DNA of 64,000 nt. Source: Streptomyces uncialis (GTDB lineage: Bacteria > Actinomycetota > Actinomycetes > Streptomycetales > Streptomycetaceae). The stretch is taken from positions 5,107,501-5,171,500 of the forward strand of contig NZ_CP109583.1 in the NCBI RefSeq assembly GCF_036250755.1, read 5' to 3'. The translations under genes were made by a program, and so were the position numbers. Positions 20,338 through 29,061 of the stretch are shown here, one piece after another. Each line of letters begins with the position of its first letter. Within the stretch, counting starts at the first letter, position 1. Under the pieces are notes generated by a model. The model did no database searches and was not told where the DNA came from. It saw only the letters and a list, made by a program, of their open reading frames with translations.

Positions 20338-20556
20338 GTCCGTCTCCCCCAGGACCGCCCCCGCGGGCGGCACGCCCCAAGCATGCCGTCGACCCGCGGC
20401 CCGTACCCCATGTGTATCCCCCGCGGCACGGGAGGTGAGGCGCCACCGGCGAAAACCTCGGGGGCACGGGGGACACACACCCACGGACAACCCGCATGGG
20501 ACAGGGGAACGCTCACCCGTGAAGCCCCGGGCACCGGACGGGACCGGCGAAACCGA

Positions 20557-20745
20557 TCAGCGGCCCGCGGGGTCGCCCTGGTGCTCCTGCGCGTCGGACC
20601 GCGCCCTGCTGCGGGCCCGCCGCGCGGGTCCCCGCCAGCCGCAGTCGCACCGCGCGCCGACGAACCGCCCCTGCTCCGCGGTGGTCGTGCGGTGGCCCCC
20701 GACGCCGAGGTCGGGGACTTCGCTCAGGTCCAGCTCGTACGCCAC
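20557..20745 (-). CDS. Small conserved hypothetical protein
   Basis: 62 residues from GTG at 20745 (a second GTG lies directly before it at 20748). It begins VAYELDLSEVPDLGVGGHRT, continues with a CDCGW pair of cysteines, and ends in an Arg/Ala-rich helix. I recall similar short streptomycete proteins but know no function. The ordered N-terminus and codon bias favour a real gene. GGAG just upstream is a weak RBS. Confidence 0.5.
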   Translation of the reverse strand: MAYELDLSEVPDLGVGGHRTTTAEQGRFVGARCDCGWRGPARRARSRARSDAQEHQGDPAGR

Positions 20746-20877
20746 CACTCCACGGTAGCCCCCACCCGTCCACCCCACGCGCGCCCGGGGCGGACCGGGG
20801 GCGTGACGGGCGCCCGTACCGGTCGTTAGGGGGAACAACAGGGCCCTGACTCGTATCGACAGGCTTGGGGGTCGGCG

Positions 20878-21717
20878 GTGGTGCGACAGCACAGACGGAC
20901 GGGCGGCACGCTGGTCGTGGCCGCCGCCATGGCGGGGCTGCTGACGGGAACCGCCGGGTGCGCCGGGGACGACGCCGCCGCCGAGCCGCCGCCCGTGCCG
21001 GAGCCGCTCGACGCGGTGCACCGGGCCGCCGCCGAACTCGTCCGCGCGGGCACCTCCAAGGCCCGGACCGCGATGGAGATGGCGACCGGCGGCACCCGCG
21101 TCACCATCCGCGGGGAGGGCGTCTACGACTACGGCCGCCGCGTCGGCCGGCTCAAGCTGGTACTGCCCCCGGGCCCCACGGGCACCACCCGCCGGCCGCC
21201 GATCACCGAACTGCTCGCGCCGGGCGCGCTGTACATGCGCAACCGGGGCGCGGGGGTCCCCGCCGACAAGTGGGTACGGGTCGACACCGCGTCGGTCTCC
21301 GACGGGAACCTCGTCACCGGCGGTGCCACCGATCCACTGGCCGCCGCCGAACTGCTGCGCGGCGCCCGGACGGTGACGTACGAGGGGCCGGGCCGGGTCG
21401 CGGGGACCGCCGTACGGCACTACCGGGGGACCACGGACCTGGCGCGCGCGGCGCGCTTCTCGTCGGGTGACACCCGGCGGGCGCTCGCGGCGGCGGCGAA
21501 AGGGTTCTCCACGACCGCCGTCCCGTTCGACGTGTATCTCGACGAACGGGGAAGGGTACGCAAGGTGCGGCACCGGTTCAGCTTTGTGAACGACCACCGT
21601 GAGGGAGCGGTCGCCGTCGCGTCGACGACGCTGCTGTTCGCGTTCGGGGTGCCGGTCGAGGTGCGGTTGCCGGCGGAGGGGGACATCTACGCGGGGAGGA
21701 TCGCGGACGAGGCGTAG
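20878..21717 (+). CDS. LppX/LprG-like secreted lipoprotein
   Basis: 279 residues. The signal peptide has lipobox LTGTAGC (Cys at about 28). The mature part resembles actinobacterial lipoproteins of the LppX_LprAFG/DUF2092 type: two similar halves each with strand-rich segments (MEMATGGTRVTIRGEGVYDY; PFDVYLDERGRVRKVRHRF). Such proteins have a hydrophobic cavity and carry lipids, or serve as sensor-associated lipoproteins; here function is unassigned. The start is one of two adjacent GTG codons (20878 or 20881) after GGGGG. Confidence 0.8.
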   Translation: MVRQHRRTGGTLVVAAAMAGLLTGTAGCAGDDAAAEPPPVPEPLDAVHRAAAELVRAGTSKARTAMEMATGGTRVTIRGEGVYDYGRRVGRLKLVLPPGPTGTTRRPPITELLAPGALYMRNRGAGVPADKWVRVDTASVSDGNLVTGGATDPLAAAELLRGARTVTYEGPGRVAGTAVRHYRGTTDLARAARFSSGDTRRALAAAAKGFSTTAVPFDVYLDERGRVRKVRHRFSFVNDHREGAVAVASTTLLFAFGVPVEVRLPAEGDIYAGRIADEA

Positions 21718-21810
21718 TCGGGAGGGCGGGTCGGAAATGGTCCGTCCGTGCCATGCGCGGTGTGTAGTCGCTGCCTACTCTAGGAAGTCGGTGGCGGCCA
21801 GGAAGAGGTG

Positions 21811-21990
21811 ATGTGGGTGGCTCCGTCCAGTGGTACGGCCGTGCAGGACCACGTCGCCCTCGCCGAGATCGAGCTGTGCGGCGACTTGATGATCGCGGCG
21901 AGCGCGTCGCGGGAGGAGCGGCTGAGTCCCGACCTCATCGACGAGGTGCTCCGTGTCCATGTCCTGCCGGACGGCGAGCCTTACGTATGA
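21811..21990 (+). CDS. Small conserved hypothetical protein
   Basis: 59 residues, MWVAPSSGTAVQDHVALAEI at the N-terminus, acidic and helical afterwards (ERLSPDLIDEVLRVH). AGGAAGAG precedes the ATG; a GTG three bases earlier is in frame. Similar short proteins of unknown function occur at this position near csoR in other streptomycetes, as I recall. Confidence 0.6.
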   Translation: MWVAPSSGTAVQDHVALAEIELCGDLMIAASASREERLSPDLIDEVLRVHVLPDGEPYV

Positions 21991-22100
21991 CCCGGGGCCG
22001 CGCGCAGCTCGCGCGGCCCGTGCGGTGATCCGGTGAGGGCGCGCGGCCGTTTCGCTCCCCTCCCCGCGCTCCTTGACGGGCGCGGGGGGAGGCGGGCGGT

Positions 22101-22487
22101 TCAGGTGCGCAGCATGCGGGCGATGGCCTTGGTGGCTTCCTCGACCTTCTCGTCGATCTCGGAGCCGCCCTTGAGGGCCGCGTCGGCGACACAGTGGCGC
22201 AGATGCTCCTCCAGCAGCTGGAGCGCGAAGGACTGGAGCGCCTTGGTGGACGCGGACACCTGCGTGAGGATGTCGATGCAGTAGACATCCTCGTCGACCA
22301 TCCGCTGAAGGCCGCGGACCTGGCCCTCGATGCGCCGCAGCCGCTTGAGGTGCTCGCTCTTCTCCTTGTGGTAGCCGTGGATGCCGAGATCGTGATCGGT
22401 GATCACTTCGGTGGACCCCTCGACCGCCGTGCCGGAACCGGAGCAGCACGCGCCTGTCGCCGTCGAGTCCGTCTCGGTGCTCGTCAT
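22101..22487 (-). CDS. csoR: Copper-sensing repressor CsoR
   Basis: 128-residue CsoR/RcnR-type four-helix-bundle repressor that releases DNA on binding Cu(I). Copper ligands are Cys70 (EDVYCIDIL), His95 and Cys99 (LLEEHLRHC), the same spacing as in characterised CsoR proteins. The family signature KSEHLKRLRRIEGQVRGLQR precedes them. The N-terminus has a non-conserved Ser/Thr tail with an extra CC pair. SD CGGAGGACGCG precedes the ATG at 22487. A perfect ATACCC-N5-GGGTAT operator lies 47 bases upstream, so it autoregulates. It is divergent from the phosphate-transport pair; no copper-ATPase gene is adjacent. Confidence 0.95.
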   Translation of the reverse strand: MTSTETDSTATGACCSGSGTAVEGSTEVITDHDLGIHGYHKEKSEHLKRLRRIEGQVRGLQRMVDEDVYCIDILTQVSASTKALQSFALQLLEEHLRHCVADAALKGGSEIDEKVEEATKAIARMLRT

Positions 22488-22533
22488 CGCGTCCTCCGTT
22501 TGTCGCCGCAATAAGGGGCATCCACGTAGATGC

Positions 22534-22550
22534 ATACCCCTGGTGGGTAT
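22534..22550. promoter_or_regulatory. CsoR operator palindrome
   Basis: ATACCC at 22534-22539 and GGGTAT at 22545-22550 form a perfect inverted repeat with a 5-base centre (CTGGT), matching the known CsoR binding site of streptomycetes. It lies 47-63 bases before the csoR start and would block its promoter. Confidence 0.85.
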
Positions 22551-22705
22551 ATGATACCGAACTTTCCTGGGTACGGGATGGTAGGCCGGACCCGGTGCCG
22601 TACGCGCTGCCCCATGAGCGACACTGGTGGAACGCCGGTTAGCCGTGACTGGATGATGCGCCTAGCATCAGCCTGACCGAAACCACAGCATCCCGAGGAC
22701 CCCAC

Positions 22706-23326
22706 GTGCGTTTTCGTCTGACCCCCAGGGAGACGAGCTTCTACGACATGTTCGCCGCGTCCGCGGACAACATCGTCACCGGCTCGAAGCTCCTGATGGA
22801 ACTGCTCGGGGCCGACGCGTCCGGCCGGGCCGAGATCGCGGAACGGATGCGGGCGGCCGAGCACGCCGGGGACGACGCCACACACGCCATCTTCCACCAG
22901 CTGAACTCCTCCTTCATCACGCCCTTCGACCGCGAGGACATCTACACCCTCGCGTCCTCCCTCGACGACATCATGGACTTCATGGAGGAGGCCGTCGACC
23001 TCGTCGTCCTCTACCAGGTCGAGGAACTGCCGAAGGGCGTCGAGCAGCAGATCGAGGTGCTGGCGCGGGCGGCCGATCTGACGGCCGAGGCGATGCCGCA
23101 TCTGCGCACGATGGAGAACCTCACGGAGTACTGGATCGAGGTCAACCGGCTGGAGAACCAGGCCGACCAGATCCACCGCAAGCTCCTCGCGCACCTCTTC
23201 AACGGCAAGTACGACGCCATCGAGGTGCTGAAGCTGAAGCAGATCGTCGATGTGCTGGAAGAGGCCGCCGACGCGTTCGAGCATGTGGCGAACACGGTGG
23301 AGACCATCGCCGTCAAGGAGTCCTGA
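22706..23326 (+). CDS. DUF47/PhoU-like phosphate transport accessory protein
   Basis: 206 residues, all-helical, PhoU-like (DUF47, YkaA/Pit accessory family). It shows FYDMFAASADNIVTG at the start and repeated helical hairpins with paired acidic residues (FDREDIYTLASSLDDIMDFM; NRLENQADQIHRKLLAHLF) that bind metal clusters in PhoU proteins. The GTG start at 22706 follows CGAGGACCCCAC. Seven bases separate it from the Pit permease gene, so the two form an operon; members of this family modulate the low-affinity transporter. Confidence 0.92.
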   Translation: MRFRLTPRETSFYDMFAASADNIVTGSKLLMELLGADASGRAEIAERMRAAEHAGDDATHAIFHQLNSSFITPFDREDIYTLASSLDDIMDFMEEAVDLVVLYQVEELPKGVEQQIEVLARAADLTAEAMPHLRTMENLTEYWIEVNRLENQADQIHRKLLAHLFNGKYDAIEVLKLKQIVDVLEEAADAFEHVANTVETIAVKES

Positions 23327-23332
23327 CCCTTC

Positions 23333-24331
23333 GTGGACACCTTCGCACTGGTCGTGACCATCGGGGTCGCGCTCCTCTTCACGTACACCAACGGGTTCCA
23401 CGACTCGGCGAACGCGATCGCCACCTCCGTCTCCACCCGGGCGCTGACGCCCAAGGCCGCGCTGGCGATGGCCGCGGTGATGAACCTGATCGGCGCGTTC
23501 CTCGGCAGCGGGGTCGCCAAGACGGTCAGCGAGGGGCTGATCGAGACCCCGCACGGCAGCAAGGGCATGGGCATCCTCTTCGCCGCGCTGGTCGGGGCGA
23601 TCATCTGGAACCTGGTGACCTGGTACCTGGGGCTGCCGTCGTCCTCGTCCCACGCGCTGTTCGGCGGGATGGTCGGCGCGGCGCTCGCCGGGGGCACGGA
23701 GGTCATCTGGTCCGGGGTCCTGGACAAGATCGTCATCCCGATGTTCGTGTCGCCGGTCGTCGGCCTGATCGTCGGCTACCTCGTGATGTGCGCGATCCTG
23801 TGGATGTTCCGCAAGTCGAACCCCCACAAGACGAAGCGGGGCTTCCGGATCGCGCAGACCGTCTCCGCGGCGGGGATGGCCCTCGGGCACGGGCTCCAGG
23901 ACGCGCAGAAGACGATGGGCATCGTCGTGATGGCCCTCGTCATCGCCGATGTCCAGGACTCCGGTGACGAGATCCCGGTCTGGGTGAAGATCGCCTGTGC
24001 GGTGATGCTGTCGCTCGGTACGTACGCCGGCGGGTGGCGGATCATGCGGACGCTGGGGCGGAAGATCATCGAGCTGGATCCGCCGCAGGGGTTCGCGGCG
24101 GAGACGACGGGGGCGTCGATCATGTTCGGGTCCGCGTTCCTGTTCCACGCGCCGATCTCCACGACGCATGTGATCACGTCCGCGATCATGGGTGTGGGGG
24201 CGACGAAGCGGGTCAAGGCGGTGCGGTGGGGGGTGGCCAAGAACATCGTTCTCGGCTGGTTCATCACGATGCCGGCCGCTGCGGTGGCGGCAGCCCTGAG
24301 CTTCTGGCTGATCCAACTCACCTTCGGCTGA
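23333..24331 (+). CDS. pitH1: Low-affinity inorganic phosphate transporter (Pit family)
   Basis: 332-residue PiT permease (PHO4 domain) moving phosphate, usually as a metal-phosphate with protons. Both internal repeats are present: N-terminal YTNGFHDSANAIATSVSTRAL and C-terminal GSAFLFHAPISTTHVITSA, plus LPSSSSHALFGG and a basic cytoplasmic loop (FRKSNPHKTKRGFRIAQ). About ten membrane helices. The GTG start at 23333 reads from the SD GGAG inside the end of the accessory gene. The symbol follows the recalled name of the S. coelicolor orthologue at the csoR-DUF47-pit locus. Confidence 0.93.
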   Translation: MDTFALVVTIGVALLFTYTNGFHDSANAIATSVSTRALTPKAALAMAAVMNLIGAFLGSGVAKTVSEGLIETPHGSKGMGILFAALVGAIIWNLVTWYLGLPSSSSHALFGGMVGAALAGGTEVIWSGVLDKIVIPMFVSPVVGLIVGYLVMCAILWMFRKSNPHKTKRGFRIAQTVSAAGMALGHGLQDAQKTMGIVVMALVIADVQDSGDEIPVWVKIACAVMLSLGTYAGGWRIMRTLGRKIIELDPPQGFAAETTGASIMFGSAFLFHAPISTTHVITSAIMGVGATKRVKAVRWGVAKNIVLGWFITMPAAAVAAALSFWLIQLTFG

Positions 24332-24354
24332 GTGTCCTCCCCCGGGCCCCGGGT

Positions 24355-25062
24355 CACCCCGAGGTCTGTCCGGCTGGGCGTACCTGTTTCCGTGCGGGTC
24401 GGACGGGGGTGCGCAGTTCCCCGCAGGCCGCCTTCGCTTGCGCTTCCGAGGTCTGTCCGGCTGGATGTACTTGTTCCCGTGCGGGTCGGACGTGGGTGCG
24501 CAGTTCCCCGCGCCCCTGGGTTGCGCCCCTTGCGGTTCCTGTTCGGCTGCGGGTGGTCCTTGGTTGCTCGCGCAGTTCCCCGCGCCCCTGAGGTGCTGCC
24601 CTCTTGCGGTCGCTCTTCGGGTGCGGGTTGGCCCTCGTTTTTGCGCAGTTCCCCGCGCCCCTTAAGGGGCACTCCTCTCCTCGCGCAGTCGCGCTGCTGC
24701 GGGAGGGGGTGGGCGGGAATCTCTGCTCGCAGACTCCGATGCTCTTCAGTAGCTCCGCTGGACGTCGTGCCGAGCGTGTCGGATCGAGGACGGAGAATCC
24801 CGACCGGCACCGACCCGAAAGACGGCAGAACGCGCCCCAAAGGGGCGCGGGGAACTGCGCGAAAACGACGGGCGACGGCACAGGGACAAGTACGTCCCGC
24901 CGGACGGACCTGGGAAGCGCAAGCGAAGGCGACCCGCGGGGAACTGCGCGAAAACGACGAGCGACGGCACAGGAATGAAGTACGTCCAGCCGGACAGACC
25001 TGGGAAGCGCAAGCGAAGGCGGCCCGCACAGCAACGAAGTACGTTCAGCCGGACGGACCTCA
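24355..25062. repeat. Composite intergenic repeat cluster A
   Basis: The gap between pit and the asparaginase gene is filled by repeat sequence. On the left are reverse-oriented copies of GCGCAGTTCCCCGC at 24411, 24498, 24570 and 24643, spaced 87, 72 and 73 bases. In the centre is the core element (24643-24860). On the right are forward-oriented GGGGAACTGCGC copies ending at 24860 and 24949. Unit bodies contain GGAAGCGCAAGCGAAGGCG on the right and its reverse complement on the left. The right edge runs into the asparaginase stop codon. No gene is supported here, although spurious frames are open. Confidence 0.88.
24643..24860 (+). repeat. MITE-like core element, copy A
   Basis: A 218-base segment that begins GCGCAGTTCCCCGCGCCCCT and ends with its reverse complement, giving terminal inverted repeats of about 20 or more bases. 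The inside holds GTGGGCGGGAATCTCTGCTC, CTCCGATGCTCTTCAGT and GGAGAATCCCGACCGGCACC, shared almost base for base with copies B and C in the same orientation and with copy D inverted. No reading frame for a transposase. Confidence 0.85.
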
Positions 25063-26061
25063 GAACGCCGCGCGTACCTCGCCGACCGGGACCGGGCCGC
25101 CCATGAGGGGGGCCGAACCGACAAGGTCGAGCACCGCGTCCCGTACGCCCGCCATCGACAGCGCACGCGAGAGCACGGGCCCCACAGCCCGCCCCCCACC
25201 GTCCTCGATCTTGAACGCCAGCGCCCGCCCGCAGGGCAACGCGACGGCCTGAACCGCCTCCGCGCCCATCTTCGCGAGCGCCCCGGGCACCGCCCGCATC
25301 AGCCAGGTGTCGGCCCGCCGCGTCCCGGCGACATACTCCGGGTGCGCCCGCATCGCGTCGGCCACCGCCCGCTCCGCCGACCCCTCGCCGGCCCCGGCGA
25401 ACGCCCGGAACGCCCGCGCCAGCCCCGTCAGGGACAGCGCGAGCAACGGCGCCCCGCACCCGTCCGTACCGCTCACCGCGACCCGCTCGCCCGCGGCCGT
25501 CTCGACCGTCTCCCGTACCAGCAGCTGGAGGGGGTGCGCGGGGTCGAGATAGGAGTCGAGGGGCCAGCCGCGGCGCAGACAGGCCGCGAGCATCGCCGTG
25601 TGCTTGCCGGAGCAGTTCATGGTGATCCGCTCACGGACACCCCCGGCCGCCAGATACGCCTCGGCCTCCACCGGGTCCAGCGGCAGGTCCGGTGGGCACC
25701 CGAGCTGCCCGGCGGTGAGCCCGTACTCGTCCAGCATCAGGCGGACCAGCGAGAGGTGAAACGATTCGCCGGAGTGGCTGGCGGCGGCGAGCGCGAGCCG
25801 TTCCCCGGCGAGGGGGAGCCCGGCCCGCAGGACAGCCGCGGCCTGCATCGGCTTGTTCGCGGAGCGGGGGAAGACGGGCGAGGTGACATCGCCGAGCACC
25901 AGCTCGGGCGTCCCGTCCGGGTCCAGCAGGACGAGGCTCCCGCGGTGCCGCCCCTCGACGAAACCGGAACGCACGACCTCGGCGAGCACGGGGGGCGCCG
26001 GATCGCCGCCGCCCGCCGGTGTACGGGGCTGGGGACCGGGACCGGGGGTGCTGGTGGGCAT
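25060..26061 (-). CDS. L-asparaginase (AnsA-like, asparaginase II family)
   Basis: 333 residues of the PF06089-type asparaginase family, hydrolysing L-asparagine to aspartate and ammonia. Conserved segments: FPRSANKPMQAAAVLRAG, AASHSGESFHLSLVR, ITMNCSGKHTAMLAACL, GTDGCGAPLLALSLTGLARA and AGTRRADTWLMRAVPGAL. No signal peptide, so cytoplasmic. The first about 20 residues are Pro/Gly-rich and poorly conserved; ATG at 26061. The stop codon overlaps the edge of repeat cluster A. It lies 62 bases downstream of rsiG on the same strand. Confidence 0.9.
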   Translation of the reverse strand: MPTSTPGPGPQPRTPAGGGDPAPPVLAEVVRSGFVEGRHRGSLVLLDPDGTPELVLGDVTSPVFPRSANKPMQAAAVLRAGLPLAGERLALAAASHSGESFHLSLVRLMLDEYGLTAGQLGCPPDLPLDPVEAEAYLAAGGVRERITMNCSGKHTAMLAACLRRGWPLDSYLDPAHPLQLLVRETVETAAGERVAVSGTDGCGAPLLALSLTGLARAFRAFAGAGEGSAERAVADAMRAHPEYVAGTRRADTWLMRAVPGALAKMGAEAVQAVALPCGRALAFKIEDGGGRAVGPVLSRALSMAGVRDAVLDLVGSAPLMGGPVPVGEVRAAF

Positions 26062-26123
26062 GGGCGGGTGGCCTTCCGCGGTGGCCCGCCCCGCGAGGGC
26101 CCGGGATCGCCGGGCCCGTCGCG

Positions 26124-26759
26124 TCAGGCGAGCAGATCGTCTACTTGCGCTTCGCCTTCACGGTACCTGCGGGTGATCTCCGCGCTGCATCCGTCGGCGG
26201 TCCGCTGGAGCCGCTGCCGGCGCCCGGAGACCTGCTGCTCGTACTGGACGAGCCTGCTCTTCGCGTCGTGCAGCTCCTTGTCGGTGCGGGCGGCGAGGTC
26301 GGACAGTTCGACCTCGCCGAGCATCTCGGCGGCCAGCCGCCGGTACTCCTCGTTGTGGGGGGTGCCCAGTGTGAGGTGCCGGGCGGACGAGCGGTACCGC
26401 GCGGGCTGGTCGGTGAGGATCTCGGACAGCCGGTCGACCACGGGCGCCTTGGGCGCGCGGCGCCGGGCGAGTTCGGCGCGCAGGATGTCGATCCGGCCCT
26501 GGAGCAGCCGTCGCACATAGCTGAGGTCGGCCTCGTCCCGCTGGGCGTCCCGGCGTACCGCGCGCAGCTCGGGCAGGCTCAGGCCGGGCAGGTCCGGGTC
26601 CGGCAGCAGCCGGTCGAGGAGCTGGTTGCCCGCGAGCCGCTGGGCGGGGGGCCGCGCGCCGCCCCGGGTGCCGCCTCTCACCCCGCTTCTGGTCCGCGGG
26701 GTCGTCCGGGTCAGTGACACGGGGACAGGCTGCTGCTGCCCGGTACTCGGTGTGCTCAT
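26124..26759 (-). CDS. rsiG: c-di-GMP-dependent anti-sigma factor RsiG (partner of sigma-WhiG)
   Basis: 211-residue helical protein. Both copies of the c-di-GMP-binding signature E-x3-S-x2-R-x3-Q-x3-D described for RsiG are exact: E76/S80/R83/Q87/D91 and E174/S178/R181/Q185/D189, one in each helix of the expected antiparallel coiled coil. In Streptomyces, RsiG bound to c-di-GMP sequesters the sporulation sigma factor WhiG and so times differentiation. The N-terminal about 45 residues are disordered and basic. ATG at 26759. whiG itself is not in the window. Confidence 0.93.
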   Translation of the reverse strand: MSTPSTGQQQPVPVSLTRTTPRTRSGVRGGTRGGARPPAQRLAGNQLLDRLLPDPDLPGLSLPELRAVRRDAQRDEADLSYVRRLLQGRIDILRAELARRRAPKAPVVDRLSEILTDQPARYRSSARHLTLGTPHNEEYRRLAAEMLGEVELSDLAARTDKELHDAKSRLVQYEQQVSGRRQRLQRTADGCSAEITRRYREGEAQVDDLLA

Positions 26760-26940
26760 GCGTCCTTACCGTCCCCTCGACCGGCGCGGGCTGCCGCGTC
26801 ACCAGCATCGTGCCACTCCGAGTGGGCGCTATGTGACCGAGTGCCCCCGATCGGCCCCGGATGGGGGGTTCGGGGGCATGCGTGTGCCCCCGGATGGGCG
26901 CTGGAACACGCGGCCGGGGGGTGAGGGCATGATGGGGCGC

Positions 26941-27366
26941 ATGCGAGCGGTGGTGCAGCGGGTGGACGGGGCGGAGGTCGTCGTCGACGGGGTGACCGTC
27001 GGGGAGATCGCCGGGGAGGGACTGTGCGTCCTGGTGGGGGTGACCCATGGAGACACGCCCGAGCAGGCGGAGCGGCTGGCCCGCAAGCTGTGGACGCTGC
27101 GCGTCCTGAGCGAGGAGCGGTCCTGCTCGGACATGGGCGCCCCGCTGCTGGTGATCAGCCAGTTCACGCTGTACGGGGACGCCCGCAAGGGGCGGCGGCC
27201 CACCTGGAACGCGGCGGCGCCCGGCGAGGTCGCGGAGCCGCTGGTGGACGAGGTCGTGGCGCGGCTGCGGGCCCTGGGCGCGACGGTGGCGACGGGCCGC
27301 TTCGGCGCGGCGATGCGGGTGTCCCTGACGAACGACGGTCCGTTCACGGTGCTGCTGGACGTATGA
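26941..27366 (+). CDS. dtd: D-aminoacyl-tRNA deacylase
   Basis: 141 residues, the normal length of DTD, which removes D-amino acids (and glycine) mischarged on tRNA. Active-site motifs: [20 protein letters not shown] and [13 protein letters not shown]; the N-terminus [17 protein letters not shown] is canonical. The start is the ATG at 26941; the frame is open for over 100 codons upstream but without family sequence. It is divergent from rsiG and convergent with ygfZ. Confidence 0.95.
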   Translation: MRAVVQRVDGAEVVVDGVTVGEIAGEGLCVLVGVTHGDTPEQAERLARKLWTLRVLSEERSCSDMGAPLLVISQFTLYGDARKGRRPTWNAAAPGEVAEPLVDEVVARLRALGATVATGRFGAAMRVSLTNDGPFTVLLDV

Positions 27367-27412
27367 GTCCCGTGCCGGGCACGGGACTCATCGTGTCTGC
27401 CGCCGGGCGGGC

Positions 27413-28384
27413 TCAGGGTTCTACGACGGTCTCCTGGGCGGCGGCGGTGCCGTCCGCGACGAGCCGGGCGTCCACGGGGACGTTCCGCTTGACCAGCGCG
27501 AGGGCGATGGGCCCCAGCTCGTGGTGGCGGGCGGAGGTGGTGACGAAGCCGAGCTTGCGTCCGTCGGGGCCGTCGTCGGCGAGCCGCAGTTCGGTGCCGC
27601 GCGGCGGCAGGTGCACCTCGCTGCCGTCGAGGTGCAGGAACACCAGCCGCCGCGGGGGCTTGCCGAGGTTCTGCACCCGGGCCACGGTCTCCTGGCCCCG
27701 GTAGCAGCCCTTCTGGAGGTGCACGGCGGACCCGATCCAGCCCAGCTCGTGGGGGATGGTCCGGTGGTCGGTCTCGAAGCCGACCCGCGGCCGGTGGCCC
27801 TCCACCCGCAGCGCCTCGTACGCGAGAAGGCCGACCGCGGGCCCGTACCGTCCGTCCTCGGTGAGCGCGGCGAGGTCCGCGCGGGGCAGGAACAGATCGC
27901 GGCCGTGGGGGGTCTCGCGGACGGCGACCCCTTCGGGCACGGGGGCGATGGAACCGGCGGGCAGATGCACGACGGCGGTGTCGGCGGTGCGGTCGGCGAC
28001 CTCGGCCCGGTAGAAGAACTTCATCGACTCCAGATACGCGACGAGCGCGTCCTGGGTGCCGGGCTCCACATGGGCCCATACGGTCGTGCCGTCGTCGACG
28101 AGGTACAGCGCGTGTTCGATATGGCCGTTCGCGGAGAGGATCAGCGCTTCGGTGGCCTGGCCGGGCGGCAGCGCGCTCATGTGCTGGGTGAGCAGCAGAT
28201 GCAGCCAGCTCAGCCGGTCCTCACCGGTGACGGTGACGACACCGCGGTGGGAGAGGTCGACGAATCCGGTCCCGCCGGCGAGGGAGCGCTGTTCGCGGAA
28301 CAGATCGCCGTAGTGGCCCGCGACGCCTTCGTCCACGCCCTCCGCGGAGACGGCACCGGGCAGCGACAACAAGGGGCTCTTCAT
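27413..28384 (-). CDS. ygfZ: Folate-binding YgfZ/GcvT-like protein
   Basis: 323 residues related to the aminomethyltransferase GcvT. The diagnostic YgfZ motif K-G-C-Y-x-G-Q-E is present in HLQKGCYRGQETVARVQNLG (about residue 230), with FVDLSHRGVVTVTGEDRLSWL near the N-terminus. YgfZ uses tetrahydrofolate in maintaining Fe-S enzymes. ATG at 28384 is preferred; a GTG two codons earlier is possible. It lies 34 bases downstream of nur on the same strand. Confidence 0.9.
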   Translation of the reverse strand: MKSPLLSLPGAVSAEGVDEGVAGHYGDLFREQRSLAGGTGFVDLSHRGVVTVTGEDRLSWLHLLLTQHMSALPPGQATEALILSANGHIEHALYLVDDGTTVWAHVEPGTQDALVAYLESMKFFYRAEVADRTADTAVVHLPAGSIAPVPEGVAVRETPHGRDLFLPRADLAALTEDGRYGPAVGLLAYEALRVEGHRPRVGFETDHRTIPHELGWIGSAVHLQKGCYRGQETVARVQNLGKPPRRLVFLHLDGSEVHLPPRGTELRLADDGPDGRKLGFVTTSARHHELGPIALALVKRNVPVDARLVADGTAAAQETVVEP

Positions 28385-28418
28385 ATCCACTCAGGGTACG
28401 ACCCCTGGGCGCCGCGGT

Positions 28419-28916
28419 TCATTCCCCGCCGTCGGCTGCGCCGGTCCGGCCGCCGTTCCCGCCGCTCTGCTCGGTGTCCTGCGCGGCGCTCTGCCCGGCG
28501 TGGGCGCGGGCGCACCGCTCGCAGCGGCCGAAGATCGCGAAGTGCTTCATATCGGTCTCGAAGCCGAAGGTGTCCCGCAGCTTGGCGGTGAACTCCCCGG
28601 CGACGGTGACGTCCGCCTCGATGACGCCGGAGCAGTCCCGGCACACCAGATGGATGTGGTGGTGGCGGTCCGCGAGGTGGTAGGTCGGCGCCCCGTGCCC
28701 GAGGTGGGCATGGCTGACCAGCCCCAGCTCCTCCAGCAGCTCCAGGGTCCGGTACACCGTGGAGATGTTGATCCCGGACGCGGTCTTGCGCACCTCGCAC
28801 AGGAGGTCGTCGGGGGTCGCGTGCTCCAGGGTGTCGACAGCCTCCAGCACCAGCTGACGCTGCGGCGTCAGGCGGTATCCGCGGCGCCTCAGATCGGTCT
28901 TCCAGTCGGTGCTCAC
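28419..28916 (-). CDS. nur: Nickel-responsive Fur-family regulator Nur
   Basis: 165 residues, Fur family. The winged helix at about 5-85 (LRRRGYRLTPQRQLVLEAVD; ASGINISTVYRTLELLEELG) is followed by the metal and dimerisation domain with YHLADRHHHIHLVCRDC, TDMKHFAIFGRC and C-terminal CERC. The cluster H-x-H-H-I-H and the later KHF histidine correspond to the nickel and second metal sites of S. coelicolor Nur, which the protein closely resembles from memory. Nur represses the Fe superoxide dismutase and nickel uptake genes when nickel is present. The start is one of two tandem GTG codons (28916 or 28919). Confidence 0.9.
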   Translation of the reverse strand: MSTDWKTDLRRRGYRLTPQRQLVLEAVDTLEHATPDDLLCEVRKTASGINISTVYRTLELLEELGLVSHAHLGHGAPTYHLADRHHHIHLVCRDCSGVIEADVTVAGEFTAKLRDTFGFETDMKHFAIFGRCERCARAHAGQSAAQDTEQSGGNGGRTGAADGGE

Positions 28917-29061
28917 CACGCGTCCAGTGTAAGCAGCGGCGGCGCGGTCACGGCCCGGACGGAGGATTTCCGGCCCCGGGCGGGACGACGGGAACGGCCC
29001 CGGTACGGGTACCGGGGCCGTGGGCGTCGTCGGGGCGGTGCGGGCCGGACCGCTTGGCGGG

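Noticed and set aside
22484..24316. 610-codon frame antisense to DUF47-pit
   Set aside because: His/Arg/Asp-rich shadow of two unambiguous plus-strand genes.
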